A stretch of 64,000 bases of DNA from Actinoallomurus spadix (GCF_024055725.1 NZ_JAMXMX010000026.1:1-64000); one strand, 5' to 3'. Shown: positions 15,775 to 24,607, counted from the first letter of the stretch. A program made the numbers and translations. The notes: generated from the sequence alone by a model not told the origin.

Positions 15775-15939
15775 GTGGCTGCCACCGACGTACGGCCAAA
15801 GATCACGCTGGCCTGCCAGGAGTGCAAGCACCGCAACTACATCACCCGGAAGAACCGGCGTAACGACCCGGATCGCCTGGAGCTGAAGAAGTACTGCCCG
15901 AACTGCCGTAAGCACCAGGCGCACCGCGAGACCCGCTGA
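15775..15939 (+). CDS. rpmG: 50S ribosomal protein L33 (zinc-ribbon form)
   Basis: A 54-residue product from a GTG start, [20 protein letters not shown], with two CxxC pairs (Cys14/Cys17 and Cys41/Cys44), so this is the zinc-binding C+ form. It is a small basic large-subunit protein. The start follows agaaagg at 15759-15765. It heads the rpmG - MaoC - MaoC - murB cluster, the same order as rpmG-hadAB in related actinomycetes. Confidence 0.96.
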   Translation: MAATDVRPKITLACQECKHRNYITRKNRRNDPDRLELKKYCPNCRKHQAHRETR

Positions 15940-16086
15940 GGCGGTAGCGGGCTCGCCGGCCGGCGTTCCCCAGCGTTCACAGCCCGTCCCGGCCCAGTCG
16001 CCGGGGCGGGCTGAAGCACGTCTGTTAACGTCGCAGCAACGATCACCCGGCGCGGACGCGGGTATCCCCGGGAAGGGACGGATTGA

Positions 16087-16524
16087 ATGGCGCTCAACCG
16101 CGATTTCATCGGGCGGGCCTTCCCGCCCTCGGAGCCGTACGAGGTCACCCGGTTGAAGATCCGGGAGTTCGCGGACGCCATCGGCGACCTGAACCCGGTC
16201 TACCGCGACCCGGAGGCGGCCAAGGCCGCCGGGCACCCCGACGTGATCGCGCCGCCGACCTTCCCGATCGTCATCTCGCTCACCGGCGCGGGCCTGGCCG
16301 ACCCCGAGCTCGGCCTGAACTACGCGATGGTCGTCCACGGCGAGCAGCGGTTCGAGTACAACCGGCCCCTGCGCGCGGGTGACGTCGTCACCGCCGAGTC
16401 GACGATCGCCGGCATCCGTTCCATCGGGCGCAACGAGCGCCTCGACCTGCAGACCGTGATCACGACGGTCGACGGCGAGCACGTGTGCACGTCCCACAAC
16501 GTCATCATCGAGCGAGGTGCCTGA
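16087..16524 (+). CDS. MaoC/FAS1-like dehydratase, HadA-type subunit
   Basis: The 145-residue protein carries the N-terminal MaoC-like domain: IREFADAIGDLNPVYRD, AAGHPDVIAPPTFPIVIS, VVHGEQRFEYNRPLRAGD. In mycobacteria the homologous HadA pairs with HadB to dehydrate 3-hydroxyacyl-ACP in fatty-acid elongation. The next gene is the HadB-like partner, 2 bp away. The genuine substrate in this organism is unknown, since mycolate synthesis is not expected. Confidence 0.85.
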   Translation: MALNRDFIGRAFPPSEPYEVTRLKIREFADAIGDLNPVYRDPEAAKAAGHPDVIAPPTFPIVISLTGAGLADPELGLNYAMVVHGEQRFEYNRPLRAGDVVTAESTIAGIRSIGRNERLDLQTVITTVDGEHVCTSHNVIIERGA

Positions 16525-16526
16525 CC

Positions 16527-16952
16527 ATGGCCGCCACGGTGAAGTACGACGAGGTCGAGGTCGGCCAGGAGCTCCCCGCCAGGACCTACCCGGTCCAGCG
16601 GCTGGACCTGGTGAAGTACGCCGGCGCGTCCGGTGACTTCAACCCGATCCACTGGAACGAGCAGTTCGCCAAGTCCGTCGGCCTGCCCGACGTGATCGCG
16701 CACGGCATGTTCACGATGGCGCAGGGCGGCCGGTACGTCACCGACTGGGCCGGCGACCCCGGCGCGGTCGTGGACTACGGCGTGCGGTTCTCCTCGATGG
16801 TCGTCGTGCCGAACGACGGCGGCACCGAGATCGAGATCACCGGTGTGATCGAGGACAAGCTCGACGGCAACGAGGTCGTCGTCGCGCTGACCGCCCGGTC
16901 GGACGGCCAGAAGGTCCTCACCCGCGCCAAGGCCAGAGTCCGCCTCGCCTGA
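16527..16952 (+). CDS. MaoC-family dehydratase, HadB-type subunit
   Basis: The 141-residue hot-dog protein has the catalytic-type sequence YAGASGDFNPIHWNEQFAKSVGLPDVIAHG, where the Asp and His of GDFNPIH form the hydratase 2 motif. It is predicted to supply the active site of a heterodimer with the preceding HadA-like subunit. The ATG at 16527 starts 2 bp after the previous stop, and its own stop overlaps the murB start, so the three genes are co-transcribed. Confidence 0.88.
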   Translation: MAATVKYDEVEVGQELPARTYPVQRLDLVKYAGASGDFNPIHWNEQFAKSVGLPDVIAHGMFTMAQGGRYVTDWAGDPGAVVDYGVRFSSMVVVPNDGGTEIEITGVIEDKLDGNEVVVALTARSDGQKVLTRAKARVRLA

Positions 16953-18025
16953 TGGCGGTCCGCTGCGAACAGGTCCGCCTCGCGGGCTACACGACTCTGC
17001 GGCTCGGCGGCCCCGCGCGGCGGTTCGTCGAGGCCACGACCGATGACGAGCTCATCGACGCCGTCCGCCGCGCCGACCGGGAGGGCGAGCCGGTGCTCGT
17101 CCTCGGCGGCGGCAGCAACCTCGTCGTCGCCGACGCGGGCTTTCCCGGCACCGCCGTGCACGTCGCCACGCGCGGCGTGACCACGGGGGCGGGGAGCCCC
17201 GGCGACGGCCGCGTCCTCGTCCGGGCCCGCGCCGGTGAGGAATGGGACCCGTTCGTCGCCCGGTGCGTCGAGGAGGGGCTGTCCGGGGTCGAGTGCCTGT
17301 CCGGCATCCCCGGCCTGCTCGGCGCCACGCCCATCCAGAACGTCGGCGCGTACGGCCAGGACGTCAGCGAGACGATCGTCGAGGTCCGCGCGTACGACCG
17401 CGAACGCGGCGAGGTCGTCGTCCTCGGCCGCGACGCCTGCCGGTTCGGCTACCGCAGCAGCGTGTTCAAGGGCGCCGACCGGCACGTCGTGCTCGAGGTG
17501 ACGTTCGCGCTGAGGAACGACGACCTGTCCGCCCCGATCCGGTACGCCGAGCTCGCCCGGACGCTCAGGGTCGACCCCGGGGCCCGGGTGCCGCTCCGCG
17601 ACGCCCGCGAGGCGGTCCTCGGGCTGCGCCGCGGCAAGGGCATGGTCCTCGACCCGGCCGATCCGGACACGCGGAGCGCCGGGTCGTTCTTCACCAACCC
17701 GATCCTGGACCCCGACCAGGTCACCGACCTGGAGAAGCGCGTCGCCGACCGGCTCGGCCCGGACGCGGCGTTCCCGCGCTATCCGGAGCAGGATGGGCGC
17801 GTGAAGACCTCGGCGGCCTGGCTGATCGACAAGGCGGGCTTCACGAAGGGGTACGCCCGGGGACCCGTCCGGATCTCGACCAAGCACACCCTGGCGCTGA
17901 CCAACGCGGACGGGGGGAGCACCGAGGACCTCCTCGTCCTGGCCCGCGAGGTCCGGGACGGCGTCCGCGCGGCCTTCGGCGTCACCCTCGTCAACGAACC
18001 CGTCTTCGTCGGCGTCCGTCTCTGA
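16952..18025 (+). CDS. murB: UDP-N-acetylenolpyruvoylglucosamine reductase
   Basis: The 357-residue flavoenzyme reduces UDP-GlcNAc-enolpyruvate to UDP-MurNAc in cytosolic peptidoglycan precursor synthesis. Seen motifs: LRLGGPARRFVEA, GGGSNLVVAD (FAD binding), SGIPGLLGATPIQNVGAYGQ, the catalytic-serine segment RSAGSFFTNP, and AAWLIDKAGFTKGYARGPV near the C-terminus. The start ATG overlaps the previous TGA by one base. Confidence 0.95.
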   Translation: MAVRCEQVRLAGYTTLRLGGPARRFVEATTDDELIDAVRRADREGEPVLVLGGGSNLVVADAGFPGTAVHVATRGVTTGAGSPGDGRVLVRARAGEEWDPFVARCVEEGLSGVECLSGIPGLLGATPIQNVGAYGQDVSETIVEVRAYDRERGEVVVLGRDACRFGYRSSVFKGADRHVVLEVTFALRNDDLSAPIRYAELARTLRVDPGARVPLRDAREAVLGLRRGKGMVLDPADPDTRSAGSFFTNPILDPDQVTDLEKRVADRLGPDAAFPRYPEQDGRVKTSAAWLIDKAGFTKGYARGPVRISTKHTLALTNADGGSTEDLLVLAREVRDGVRAAFGVTLVNEPVFVGVRL

Positions 18026-18069
18026 CGGGCGGGCCCCGCACCCGTCCGTCAAGGGCGCGGGACGTCTCC

Positions 18070-18183
18070 ACGCGCGTGCCGCCTGGTCAGGAGAGCACGT
18101 GCGGAGCGTCGTCGATGCGCGTGCCGCCTGGTCAGGGGAGCAGGACGTGCAGGACGTCGTCGACGCGCGTGCCGTCCGGGCGG
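18070..18183. repeat. Imperfect tandem repeat at the 3' end of the GNAT gene
   Basis: Units of about 45-48 bp beginning acgcgcgtgccgcctggtcag (18070) and atgcgcgtgccgcctggtca (18115), plus a partial third copy from 18163 inside the coding sequence. The outer copies duplicate the coding end of the acetyltransferase gene beyond its stop codon. Confidence 0.7.
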
Positions 18184-19052
18184 TCGAACCGGGACCGCTG
18201 CACGCTCTCGCGGACGAACCCGGCCTTCTCCAGCACCCGCTGTGACGCCGTGTTGTCCGTCATCGTCCCGGCCACGAGCCGCTGCACGCCGATCTCGAAC
18301 GCCCAGGCGCCGACCAGGCGCACGGCGCGGGTCGCGACGCCCCTGCCGCGGAACTCCGGCAGCATGCTGTAGCCGATCATCGCCTGGCGGCTCCACGCCT
18401 CGTAGTAGAGGCCGATGTCCCCGGCGAACGCGTCGCCGACCCGGATCGCGAAGTCGGCGCGGTGACCGGCCAGCCACTCGCTCGCCGCGCGCTCGCACCG
18501 CCGTACGACCTCGGCGCGCGGCCGCTCGTGCGTGAACACGGACCGGTGGCGGACGTCCGGCAGGTTCATCAGCGCCCACAGGTCGTCCGCGTCGGCGGGG
18601 CCGAGCGGGCGCAGGGTCACCTCGCCGTCGCGCAGTTCGCCGTCCCGCAGGTCCGGCAGCGGCCGCGCGGCCGGGCCGGGGGGATCACCCGGCAGCCAGG
18701 CCCAGACGACCTCGTCCGGCCGGCCGCCGCCCTCCGGGCCGCTGCCGCGCCGCACGGACTCGCGCGTGAACCCGGCGTTCAGCGCGACGCGCTGGGAGAC
18801 GGTGTCGGCGACGTCGGTGACCATCTCCAGCCGTTCCTCGGCCCGCTGGGTCAGCGTCCGCAGGGCCTTGCTCGCGACCCCTCTGCGGCGCTCCTCGGGG
18901 ATCACCCAGACGCCGACCTCCCGGACGCCGGGCCGCGTCTCGATCAGGCTCAGTCCGCCGGCCAGCCGGTCACCGTCGAGGACGGCGTGCGTGACGGGGA
19001 GATACGGGGCCAGCCGGGCGGCTTCTTCGGCAGTCGCGGTACGGAGGATCAC
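18132..19052 (-). CDS. Tandem GNAT acetyltransferase
   Basis: The 306-residue protein has two GNAT folds. The N-terminal one (about 1-120) contains VGVWVIPEERRRGVASKALR. The C-terminal RimJ/RimL-like domain (about 145-306) contains IGYSMLPEFRGRGVATRAVR, then NTASQRVLEKAGFVRES. The R-x-x-G-x-A acetyl-CoA loops are intact in both. Substrate is unknown; RimJ/RimL-type domains acetylate amino groups of proteins or small molecules. The gene ends in a repeat that continues past its stop. Confidence 0.85.
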   Translation of the reverse strand: MILRTATAEEAARLAPYLPVTHAVLDGDRLAGGLSLIETRPGVREVGVWVIPEERRRGVASKALRTLTQRAEERLEMVTDVADTVSQRVALNAGFTRESVRRGSGPEGGGRPDEVVWAWLPGDPPGPAARPLPDLRDGELRDGEVTLRPLGPADADDLWALMNLPDVRHRSVFTHERPRAEVVRRCERAASEWLAGHRADFAIRVGDAFAGDIGLYYEAWSRQAMIGYSMLPEFRGRGVATRAVRLVGAWAFEIGVQRLVAGTMTDNTASQRVLEKAGFVRESVQRSRFDRPDGTRVDDVLHVLLP

Positions 19053-19061
19053 GGTGTCCGA

Positions 19062-20117
19062 TCATTCCATTTCGTCCGCCGCCGTGCGGGTCGTTCCGGG
19101 CGGTGTCCTGAGCCAGGCGTCCACTCCGTCCAGGAGGCGTTTCTGCGTCTCGCCGGGGGCCGCCGAGCCCCGGATCGAGTGGCGCGCCAGCTCGGCCAGC
19201 TCCTCGTCGGTGAACCCGTGGTCCCGGCGGGCCAGCTCGTACTGACAGGCCAGCCGTGACCCGAACAGCAGCGGGTCGTCGGCGCCCAGCGCGATCGGCA
19301 CGCCCGCCGCGAAGAGGCGTCGCAGGGGCACGTCACCGGCTGCGGCGTAGACGCCGAGGCCGACGTTGGACGACGGGCACACCTCGAGGGTGACGCCGCG
19401 ATCCGCGACGCTGTCCATCAGGGCCGGATCCTCGACGACGCGCACCCCGTGCCCGATCCGGTCGGCCCGCAGCGCGTCGAGGCAGGCTCGTACGCTCGCG
19501 GGGCCGAGGAGCTCACCGCCGTGCGGCAGGGAGAGCAGCCCGGCCCGCTTGGCGATGGCGAACGCCCGGTCGAAGTCGTGCGCCCGGCCGCGCCGCTCGT
19601 CGTTGGACAGGCCGAACCCGACGACCCCGTGCCCGGCGTACTGGGCGGCGAGCCGCGCCAGCGTCCGGGCGTCGAGGGGGTGCCGGGTCCGGTTGGCCGC
19701 GATGATCACGCCGATGCCGACCCCGGTGGCCGCGGACGCCTCCCGGGTCGCGTCCATCACCAGGTCGGTGAAGGCCGTCAGCCCGCCGAACCGTCCGGCG
19801 TACCCGCTCGGGTCCACCTGGATCTCCAGCCAGCCGGAGCCCTCCGCGGCCTCGTCCTCGGCCGCCTCGCGCAGCAGCCGCCGCACGTCGTCCTCATCCC
19901 GCAGCACCGAACGCGCGATGTCGTACAGGCGCTGGAACCGGAACCAGCCGCGTTCGTCCGTGGCGCGCAGCCGGGGAGGCCACTCCTCGACGAGGGCGTC
20001 GGGCAGGTGGACCCGGTGTTTGTCGGCGAGCTGGACGAGCGTGCGGTGGCGCATCGAGCCGGTGAAGTGGACGTGCAGATGGGCCTTGGGCAGAGCGGTG
20101 ATGGGACGGGCCTCCAT
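19062..20117 (-). CDS. Adenosine deaminase family protein
   Basis: From the ATG at 20117 the product is 351 residues, beginning MEARPITALPKAHLHVHFTG. The metal ligands H15 and H17, LPHGGEL (catalytic Glu), DRIGHGVRV and CPSSNVGLGV are recognisable. It should deaminate a purine nucleoside or base by zinc-dependent hydrolysis. The usual late motif NTDDP is GADDP here, and KAELHLH is changed to KAHLHVH, so adenosine specificity is not assured. An upstream Met would add 33 poorly conserved residues and was not used. Confidence 0.85.
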   Translation of the reverse strand: MEARPITALPKAHLHVHFTGSMRHRTLVQLADKHRVHLPDALVEEWPPRLRATDERGWFRFQRLYDIARSVLRDEDDVRRLLREAAEDEAAEGSGWLEIQVDPSGYAGRFGGLTAFTDLVMDATREASAATGVGIGVIIAANRTRHPLDARTLARLAAQYAGHGVVGFGLSNDERRGRAHDFDRAFAIAKRAGLLSLPHGGELLGPASVRACLDALRADRIGHGVRVVEDPALMDSVADRGVTLEVCPSSNVGLGVYAAAGDVPLRRLFAAGVPIALGADDPLLFGSRLACQYELARRDHGFTDEELAELARHSIRGSAAPGETQKRLLDGVDAWLRTPPGTTRTAADEME

Positions 20118-20204
20118 GCACCGATCTTGCCGTACGCGCCGCCCGGACCTGCGGCGACCTCCCCCGAACGGCATCGGTGCGCGGTGGCCCGAAAAAAACT
20201 TCGA

Positions 20205-20239
20205 GGAACCGTGCAACCTCCCCTGGGGCCCACGCGTAG
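20205..20239 (+). promoter_or_regulatory. Possible ECF-type promoter upstream of the secreted LP-repeat protein
   Basis: ggaacc (20205-20210) is a typical ECF -35 element, and gcgtag (20234-20239) could be its -10. The 23-base spacing is longer than the usual 16-18, so the assignment is tentative. A SigE-family sigma gene lies downstream. Confidence 0.3.
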
Positions 20240-20280
20240 ATGAGGGGCGCGAGAGTCAAACCGCGCCGAAAGGGATAGAT

Positions 20281-21315
20281 GTGATCGTTAACCTGAAGCT
20301 GGCAGCACTGGCCACCGGCGCCGCGGGCGCCATCGCCGCCGGCGGCTTCGCCTACGCGGCCGTCGGGAGCAACTCGCCGGCGCCGTCCGCCAAGCCGGTC
20401 GCGGACACCGCGAAGGAGGTCGCCAAGCGGGCCGGCGGCGCGCTCCCCAGCGCCGCGCCGACCTGCGTGACCGTGCCCCAGGCCAAGCTGCCGAACGGCA
20501 AGCTCCCGAAGGGTGAGCTGCCGAAGGGTGAGCTGCCGGAGACCAAGCTCCCCAAGGGCAAGCTGCCGAAGGGCGAGGTGCCCAAGGCCGAGCTGCCCAA
20601 GGCTCAGCTGCCCGAGAGCAAGCTCCCCACGGACAAGCTGCCGAAGTCGGGCGAGCTGCCGCAGGCCGCCGAGAAGGGCAAGACCGCCGCGAAGCCGAAC
20701 CTGCCGCTGCCCACGGACAAGGCCAAGGCGCCGTCGACCCTCCCGGCCGGCGCGGTGAAGGCTCCGTCCGGCAAGGCTCCGGCCACCCTGCCGACCTGCG
20801 CGCCCGGCCAGGTCCAGGCCGCGCAGAGCGCGCCCAAGCCCGCCGTCCCCTCCGTTCCCGTCGCGAAGCCGGGGCTGCCGAAGGCTCAGGTGCCTGAGGC
20901 CAAGCTCCCGTCCTGCGACTCGGTGCCGGCCGTGATCAAGACCGAGCGTTCCAAGGCGAAGGACGTCACGCTGCCCACCGGCCTGCACCTCGCCGCCGCC
21001 CACAGCCACTCGATCACCATCCAGAGCGGCAAGATCTGCGCCGTCGCCCAGAAGTTCACGGCGGCCGGCGGCAAGTACCTCACGGTCGAGCGGCTGAACG
21101 TCCCGGCGCAGGTCACGGTCAAGGAGCTGGCCGCGGACCTCAAGCTCCCCGAGGGCGACGTGGTCTCGGCCGGCGGCATCCAGACCTGGCAGAGCCCGCT
21201 GAGCACCGGCATGCTGTGGATCTCGGACAAGGGCTACGCGATCTACCTCACCGGCAGCCCGGCCTACTCGGCCCAGCTCCCGGCGATCGCCACGCAGCTG
21301 CGCCGGCTGCACTGA
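20281..21315 (+). CDS. Secreted protein with LP-pentad repeats
   Basis: The 344-residue product starts at a GTG behind gaaaggga. It has a signal peptide (residues 1-27, GAAGAIAAGGFAYAA), then Ser/Pro/Ala-rich sequence. Residues 69-121 contain eleven pentads with Leu(or Val)-Pro at fixed spacing (LPKGE, LPETK, LPKAQ and similar). A Lys/Pro/Ala-rich linker follows, and then a C-terminal domain of about 130 residues (from CDSVPAVIK) ending in YAIYLTGSPAYSAQLPAIATQL. Two widely spaced Cys pairs could form disulfides. I do not recognise the family. It is directly upstream of a sigma/anti-sigma-like pair. Confidence 0.75.
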   Translation: MIVNLKLAALATGAAGAIAAGGFAYAAVGSNSPAPSAKPVADTAKEVAKRAGGALPSAAPTCVTVPQAKLPNGKLPKGELPKGELPETKLPKGKLPKGEVPKAELPKAQLPESKLPTDKLPKSGELPQAAEKGKTAAKPNLPLPTDKAKAPSTLPAGAVKAPSGKAPATLPTCAPGQVQAAQSAPKPAVPSVPVAKPGLPKAQVPEAKLPSCDSVPAVIKTERSKAKDVTLPTGLHLAAAHSHSITIQSGKICAVAQKFTAAGGKYLTVERLNVPAQVTVKELAADLKLPEGDVVSAGGIQTWQSPLSTGMLWISDKGYAIYLTGSPAYSAQLPAIATQLRRLH

Positions 21316-21322
21316 GGCTCGG

Positions 21323-21354
21323 CGCGGGTGGCCCTGCGCGGTGGGCCACCCGCG
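21323..21354 (+). terminator. Terminator after the LP-pentad protein
   Basis: A 12-bp perfect stem (cgcgggtggccc with gggccacccgcg) and an 8-base loop lie just after the stop codon. There is no T-tract, as usual in this GC range. Confidence 0.65.
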
Positions 21355-21396
21355 ACCGATCGACATGAATAGAGGGCCTACGACGGACGGAGTGCC

Positions 21397-21912
21397 GTGG
21401 CGCGTCGAGACGACGAGTCATTCGTCGAGTTCGTGGCGCAGCGTGGGACAGCGCTGCTTCGGACCGCCCAGCTGCTGTGCGGGGGGCGGACGGATGCGGA
21501 GGATCTGCTGCAGACGGCCCTGGAGAAGGCGTATCGGCACTGGGGCAGGATGAAACCCGGCGCCGACCCGGAGCCGTACGTCCGCAAGATCCTGGTCAAC
21601 CTGTCCGTGAGCCGGGCCAGGCGATGGCGCGTGCTGCGGGAGGTCCAGATGGCCGCCCCGCCGGAGACGCCCACGGCCTCCGAGGCGGGCACCGTCGAGC
21701 TGCGCGGCGTCCTCATCGAGGAGCTCAAGCGGCTCGGCCCGCGCCAGCGGGCCGTGCTGGTCCTGCGGTACTGGGAGGACATGTCGGAGGCGGAGACGGC
21801 CGCCATGCTCGGCTGCTCCGTCGGCACCGTCAAGAGTCAGGCCGCGCGAGGCCTCGCCCGGCTCCGCGAACGAATGGGAAAGTCCGCACAGGCGGCGGCG
21901 TCAAGGGGGTGA
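21397..21912 (+). CDS. SigE-family ECF RNA polymerase sigma factor
   Basis: The 171-residue protein has region 2 (TALLRTAQLLCGGRTDAEDLLQTALEKAYRHW) and region 4 (LGPRQRAVLVLRYWEDMSEAETAAMLGCSVGTVKSQAARGL). Length and sequence match the actinomycete SigE-family of extracytoplasmic-function sigma factors. The GTG at 21397 has a GGACGGAG-type site. The following gene begins 3 bp later and encodes a single-pass membrane protein that is probably its regulator. Confidence 0.92.
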   Translation: MARRDDESFVEFVAQRGTALLRTAQLLCGGRTDAEDLLQTALEKAYRHWGRMKPGADPEPYVRKILVNLSVSRARRWRVLREVQMAAPPETPTASEAGTVELRGVLIEELKRLGPRQRAVLVLRYWEDMSEAETAAMLGCSVGTVKSQAARGLARLRERMGKSAQAAASRG

Positions 21913-21915
21913 ACC

Positions 21916-22668
21916 ATGGAACTGGAGGATGAGCTCCGGCAGGCCATGGCGGAGCATGTCACGGGGGTGTCCGCGCCCCGCACGCTGGCGCATGAGGCGC
22001 GGCGCCGTCACCAGCGGACGGTACGACGGCGGGCGACCATCGCGGTCGCGGCCGCCGGGGTCGTGGTCGCCATCGCGGTGATCCCGACCTATCAGGCGGT
22101 CCGCCCGCAGCCGGTCAGCGCTCCGGGACCGGAGGGACGGCACACCGGGGGCGGTGGGGCCACGACGTCCGGATCCGCCGCGCCGTCGCCGTCCACCGCG
22201 CACGGCGGCGGTTCCACGGCGCCGTCCGCGAGCCCGTCGGCCAGGACGCACGCGGAGACGCGGCCGTCACGGCACCCGGGGGCCGGTGGATCGCACGGCA
22301 CCGTGCCGGACGCCGTCAAGGCGCTGCCGTCCTACCTCCCCGAGGGCATCGACCCGCACGACACCTGCCACACCGGCGCCACCGGGGCCCGCCGGACGAC
22401 GACCTGCCGCTGGACCGGCCCGGTCGGCTGGATCGAGGTACGGCTCGTACGGGACGCCACGCTCAAGGAGCCCGGCGACATGGGGTTCACCCCTCCCTCT
22501 GCGCAGCACGCCAAGGTGCACGGCCACGCCGCCCTGCGCGCCACCGCCGGCGCGACGTTCGGCCAGGTCACTTGGATCGAACGGTCAGGGCTCGGGGTCT
22601 GGGTCGGGGTCAGCCCGACGCTCGGCGCCCGGCTCATGAAGATCGCCGAGGGCGTCCGCGTCGGCTGA
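21916..22668 (+). CDS. Single-pass membrane protein, probable regulator of the adjacent sigma factor
   Basis: The 250-residue protein has a short cytosolic N-terminus (about 1-40, MELEDELRQAMAEHVTGVS), one transmembrane helix (about 41-62, TIAVAAAGVVVAIAVIPTYQAV), a Ser/Pro/Gly/His-rich extracellular linker, and a C-terminal globular domain with one Cys pair (DTCHTG... TTCRW). Layout and position 3 bp after the sigma gene fit an anti-sigma role, but there is no clear zinc-binding anti-sigma motif. Confidence 0.65.
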   Translation: MELEDELRQAMAEHVTGVSAPRTLAHEARRRHQRTVRRRATIAVAAAGVVVAIAVIPTYQAVRPQPVSAPGPEGRHTGGGGATTSGSAAPSPSTAHGGGSTAPSASPSARTHAETRPSRHPGAGGSHGTVPDAVKALPSYLPEGIDPHDTCHTGATGARRTTTCRWTGPVGWIEVRLVRDATLKEPGDMGFTPPSAQHAKVHGHAALRATAGATFGQVTWIERSGLGVWVGVSPTLGARLMKIAEGVRVG

Positions 22669-22731
22669 GCGCCGGGATACCGCCGACCGCGCCCGCCGGG
22701 GCCCGCCCCACGGTTCCGAGGCCACACCGAA

Positions 22732-22767
22732 GACGCCCCACGAGCACCGTGGCACTCGTGGGGCGTC
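22732..22767. terminator. Bidirectional terminator between convergent genes
   Basis: A 13-bp perfect stem, gacgccccacgag (22732-22744) with ctcgtggggcgtc (22755-22767), sits between the sigma operon and the convergent aminotransferase gene. Confidence 0.8.
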
Positions 22768-22797
22768 GTGGCGTCCGCTCGGGTCGGATCCGCCGGC

Positions 22798-24000
22798 TCA
22801 GTGGGCCTCGGACAGCAGCTTGGCCACGCGGCCGACGCCCTCGGCCAGGTCCTCGTCACCGAGCGCGTAGGACAGGCGGAAGTAGCCCGGCGTGCCGAAC
22901 GCCTCGCCCGGGACCAGGGCGACCTCGGCCTCCTCGAGGATCAGCGCGGCGAGCTCCACGGAGGTCTGGGGGCGCTTGCCGCGCAGCTCCTTGCCCAGCA
23001 GCTCCTTGACCGAGGGGTAGGCGTAGAAGGCGCCCTTCGGCTCGGGGCACACGACGCCGGGGATGTCGTTCAGCATCCGCACCATCGTCTTGCGGCGCCG
23101 GTCGAACGCCGTGCGCATCTCGGCGACGGCGGACAGGTCGCCGGTCACCGCGGCGAGCGCCGCCGCCTGTGAGACGTTCGCCACATTCGAGGTCGCGTGC
23201 GACTGCAGGTTGGTCGCGGCCTTCACGACGTCCTGCGGGCCGATCAGCCATCCCACGCGCCAGCCGGTCATGGCGTACGTCTTGGCCACACCGTTGAGGA
23301 CGAGGGTGCGGTCGGCCAGCTCCGGCACGACCACCGGCATCGAGGAGAACTCCGCGTCGCCGTAGACGAGGTGCTCGTAGATCTCGTCGGTGACGACCCA
23401 CAGGCCGTGCTCGGCGGCCCAGCGGCCGATCTCGGCGACCTGCTCACGGGTGTAGACCGCACCGGTCGGGTTGGACGGGGAGACGAACAGCAGCACCTTG
23501 GTCCGGTCGGTGCGGGCCTGCTCCAGCTGGTCGACGCTCACCAGGTAGCCGGTGGTCTCGTCGGCGACCACGTCGACCGGGACGCCGCCCGCCAGCTTGA
23601 TCGACTCGGGGTAGGTGGTCCAGTACGGCGTCGGCACCAGGACCTCGTCGCCCGGGTCGAGCAGCGCGGCGAACGCCTCGTACACCGCCTGCTTGCCGCC
23701 GTTGGTGATGAGGACCTGCGACGCCTCGACCTCGTAGCCGGAGTCGCGCCTGGTCTTCTCCGCGACGGCGGCCTTGAGCTCGGGCAGCCCCCCGGCCGGC
23801 GTGTACTTGTGGAACCGGGGGTTGTGGCACGCCTCGACGGCAGCCTCGACGATGTAGTCCGGAGTCGGGAAGTCGGGCTCGCCGGCGCCGAATCCGATCA
23901 CCGGACGCCCCGCGGCCTTCAGCGCCTTGGCCTTGGCATCGACGGCGAGGGTCGCGGACTCGGAGATCGCGGCGATCCGAGCGGAGATTCGAGAGCTCAT
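22798..24000 (-). CDS. Class I/II pyridoxal-phosphate aminotransferase (aspartate aminotransferase type)
   Basis: The 400-residue enzyme has the PLP lysine Lys240 ([16 protein letters not shown]), Asn177 in SPSNPTG, Asp205 and Tyr208 in TDEIY, and [11 protein letters not shown] at the N-terminus. It probably transfers amino groups between aspartate or another amino acid and 2-oxoglutarate in the cytosol. It stands divergent from tRNA-Trp/secE, the same neighbourhood seen for aspC-like genes in streptomycetes. Confidence 0.92.
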   Translation of the reverse strand: MSSRISARIAAISESATLAVDAKAKALKAAGRPVIGFGAGEPDFPTPDYIVEAAVEACHNPRFHKYTPAGGLPELKAAVAEKTRRDSGYEVEASQVLITNGGKQAVYEAFAALLDPGDEVLVPTPYWTTYPESIKLAGGVPVDVVADETTGYLVSVDQLEQARTDRTKVLLFVSPSNPTGAVYTREQVAEIGRWAAEHGLWVVTDEIYEHLVYGDAEFSSMPVVVPELADRTLVLNGVAKTYAMTGWRVGWLIGPQDVVKAATNLQSHATSNVANVSQAAALAAVTGDLSAVAEMRTAFDRRRKTMVRMLNDIPGVVCPEPKGAFYAYPSVKELLGKELRGKRPQTSVELAALILEEAEVALVPGEAFGTPGYFRLSYALGDEDLAEGVGRVAKLLSEAH

Positions 24001-24099
24001 ACCGCCTATCGTCGCAGACGACGCGGCAGGTCTCAGCTCGATATCCCCCTTACGGCGCCGGGGCTCCGCGGACGCGCGGAGGGTCTGATCGGCGTTTGG

Positions 24100-24130
24100 T
24101 TCGACGCGGGGGCGGTTTGGGACGTAGACT
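24100..24130 (+). promoter_or_regulatory. Candidate promoter of tRNA-Trp
   Basis: ttcgac (24100-24105) and tagact (24125-24130) lie 19 bases apart, about 58 bases before the tRNA. Confidence 0.4.
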
Positions 24131-24187
24131 GCGTGACCTAGTGGCGTCCTGCATGGTTCTCGCGTGCCATGATGGCGACACTGATGA

Positions 24188-24261
24188 AGGGCAGTAGCTC
24201 AATTGGCCAGAGTCCCGGTCTCCAAAACCGGTGGTTGGGGGTTCGAGTCCCTCCTGCCCTG
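24188..24261 (+). tRNA. tRNA-Trp(CCA)
   Basis: A complete 74-nt cloverleaf: AGGGCAG pairs with CTGCCCT, tagctcaattgg D-arm, anticodon loop ctCCAaa (CCA at 24232-24234), T-arm gggttcgagtccc, discriminator G. It precedes secE as in other actinomycetes. Confidence 0.96.
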
Positions 24262-24364
24262 CGGAATACGGTTCGTGCACGGCGCGCACGTGCGCGGGCG
24301 TACTGAACGCACGCCCACACCGGAAGTTCGCGACACAACCGACTGAGGGGATGCGTCGACACCA

Positions 24365-24607
24365 ATGGCGACCGAGACGCGCGGCGAGGCCGCGACCAAG
24401 GACAAGGAGAAGTCCGTCACGAAGCGGACCTCCCCTCTCCTCTTCTACCGCCAGGTGGTCGCCGAGCTTCGCAAGGTCATCTGGCCGACGCGAAACGAGC
24501 TCATCACCTACACGACCGTGTCGCTGGTCTTCGTGATCATCGTCGTGGCGATCGTGTTCGGTCTCGACAACGCCTTCTCCTGGGCTGTGCTGAAGCTCTT
24601 CGGCTGA
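24365..24607 (+). CDS. secE: Preprotein translocase subunit SecE
   Basis: The 80-residue protein has a hydrophilic N-terminus, the conserved amphipathic helix [20 protein letters not shown] and a single transmembrane helix (about 52-72). It clamps SecY in the plasma-membrane Sec channel. The short single-span form is normal for Gram-positive bacteria. The nusG coding region begins about 50 bp downstream. Confidence 0.97.
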   Translation: MATETRGEAATKDKEKSVTKRTSPLLFYRQVVAELRKVIWPTRNELITYTTVSLVFVIIVVAIVFGLDNAFSWAVLKLFG

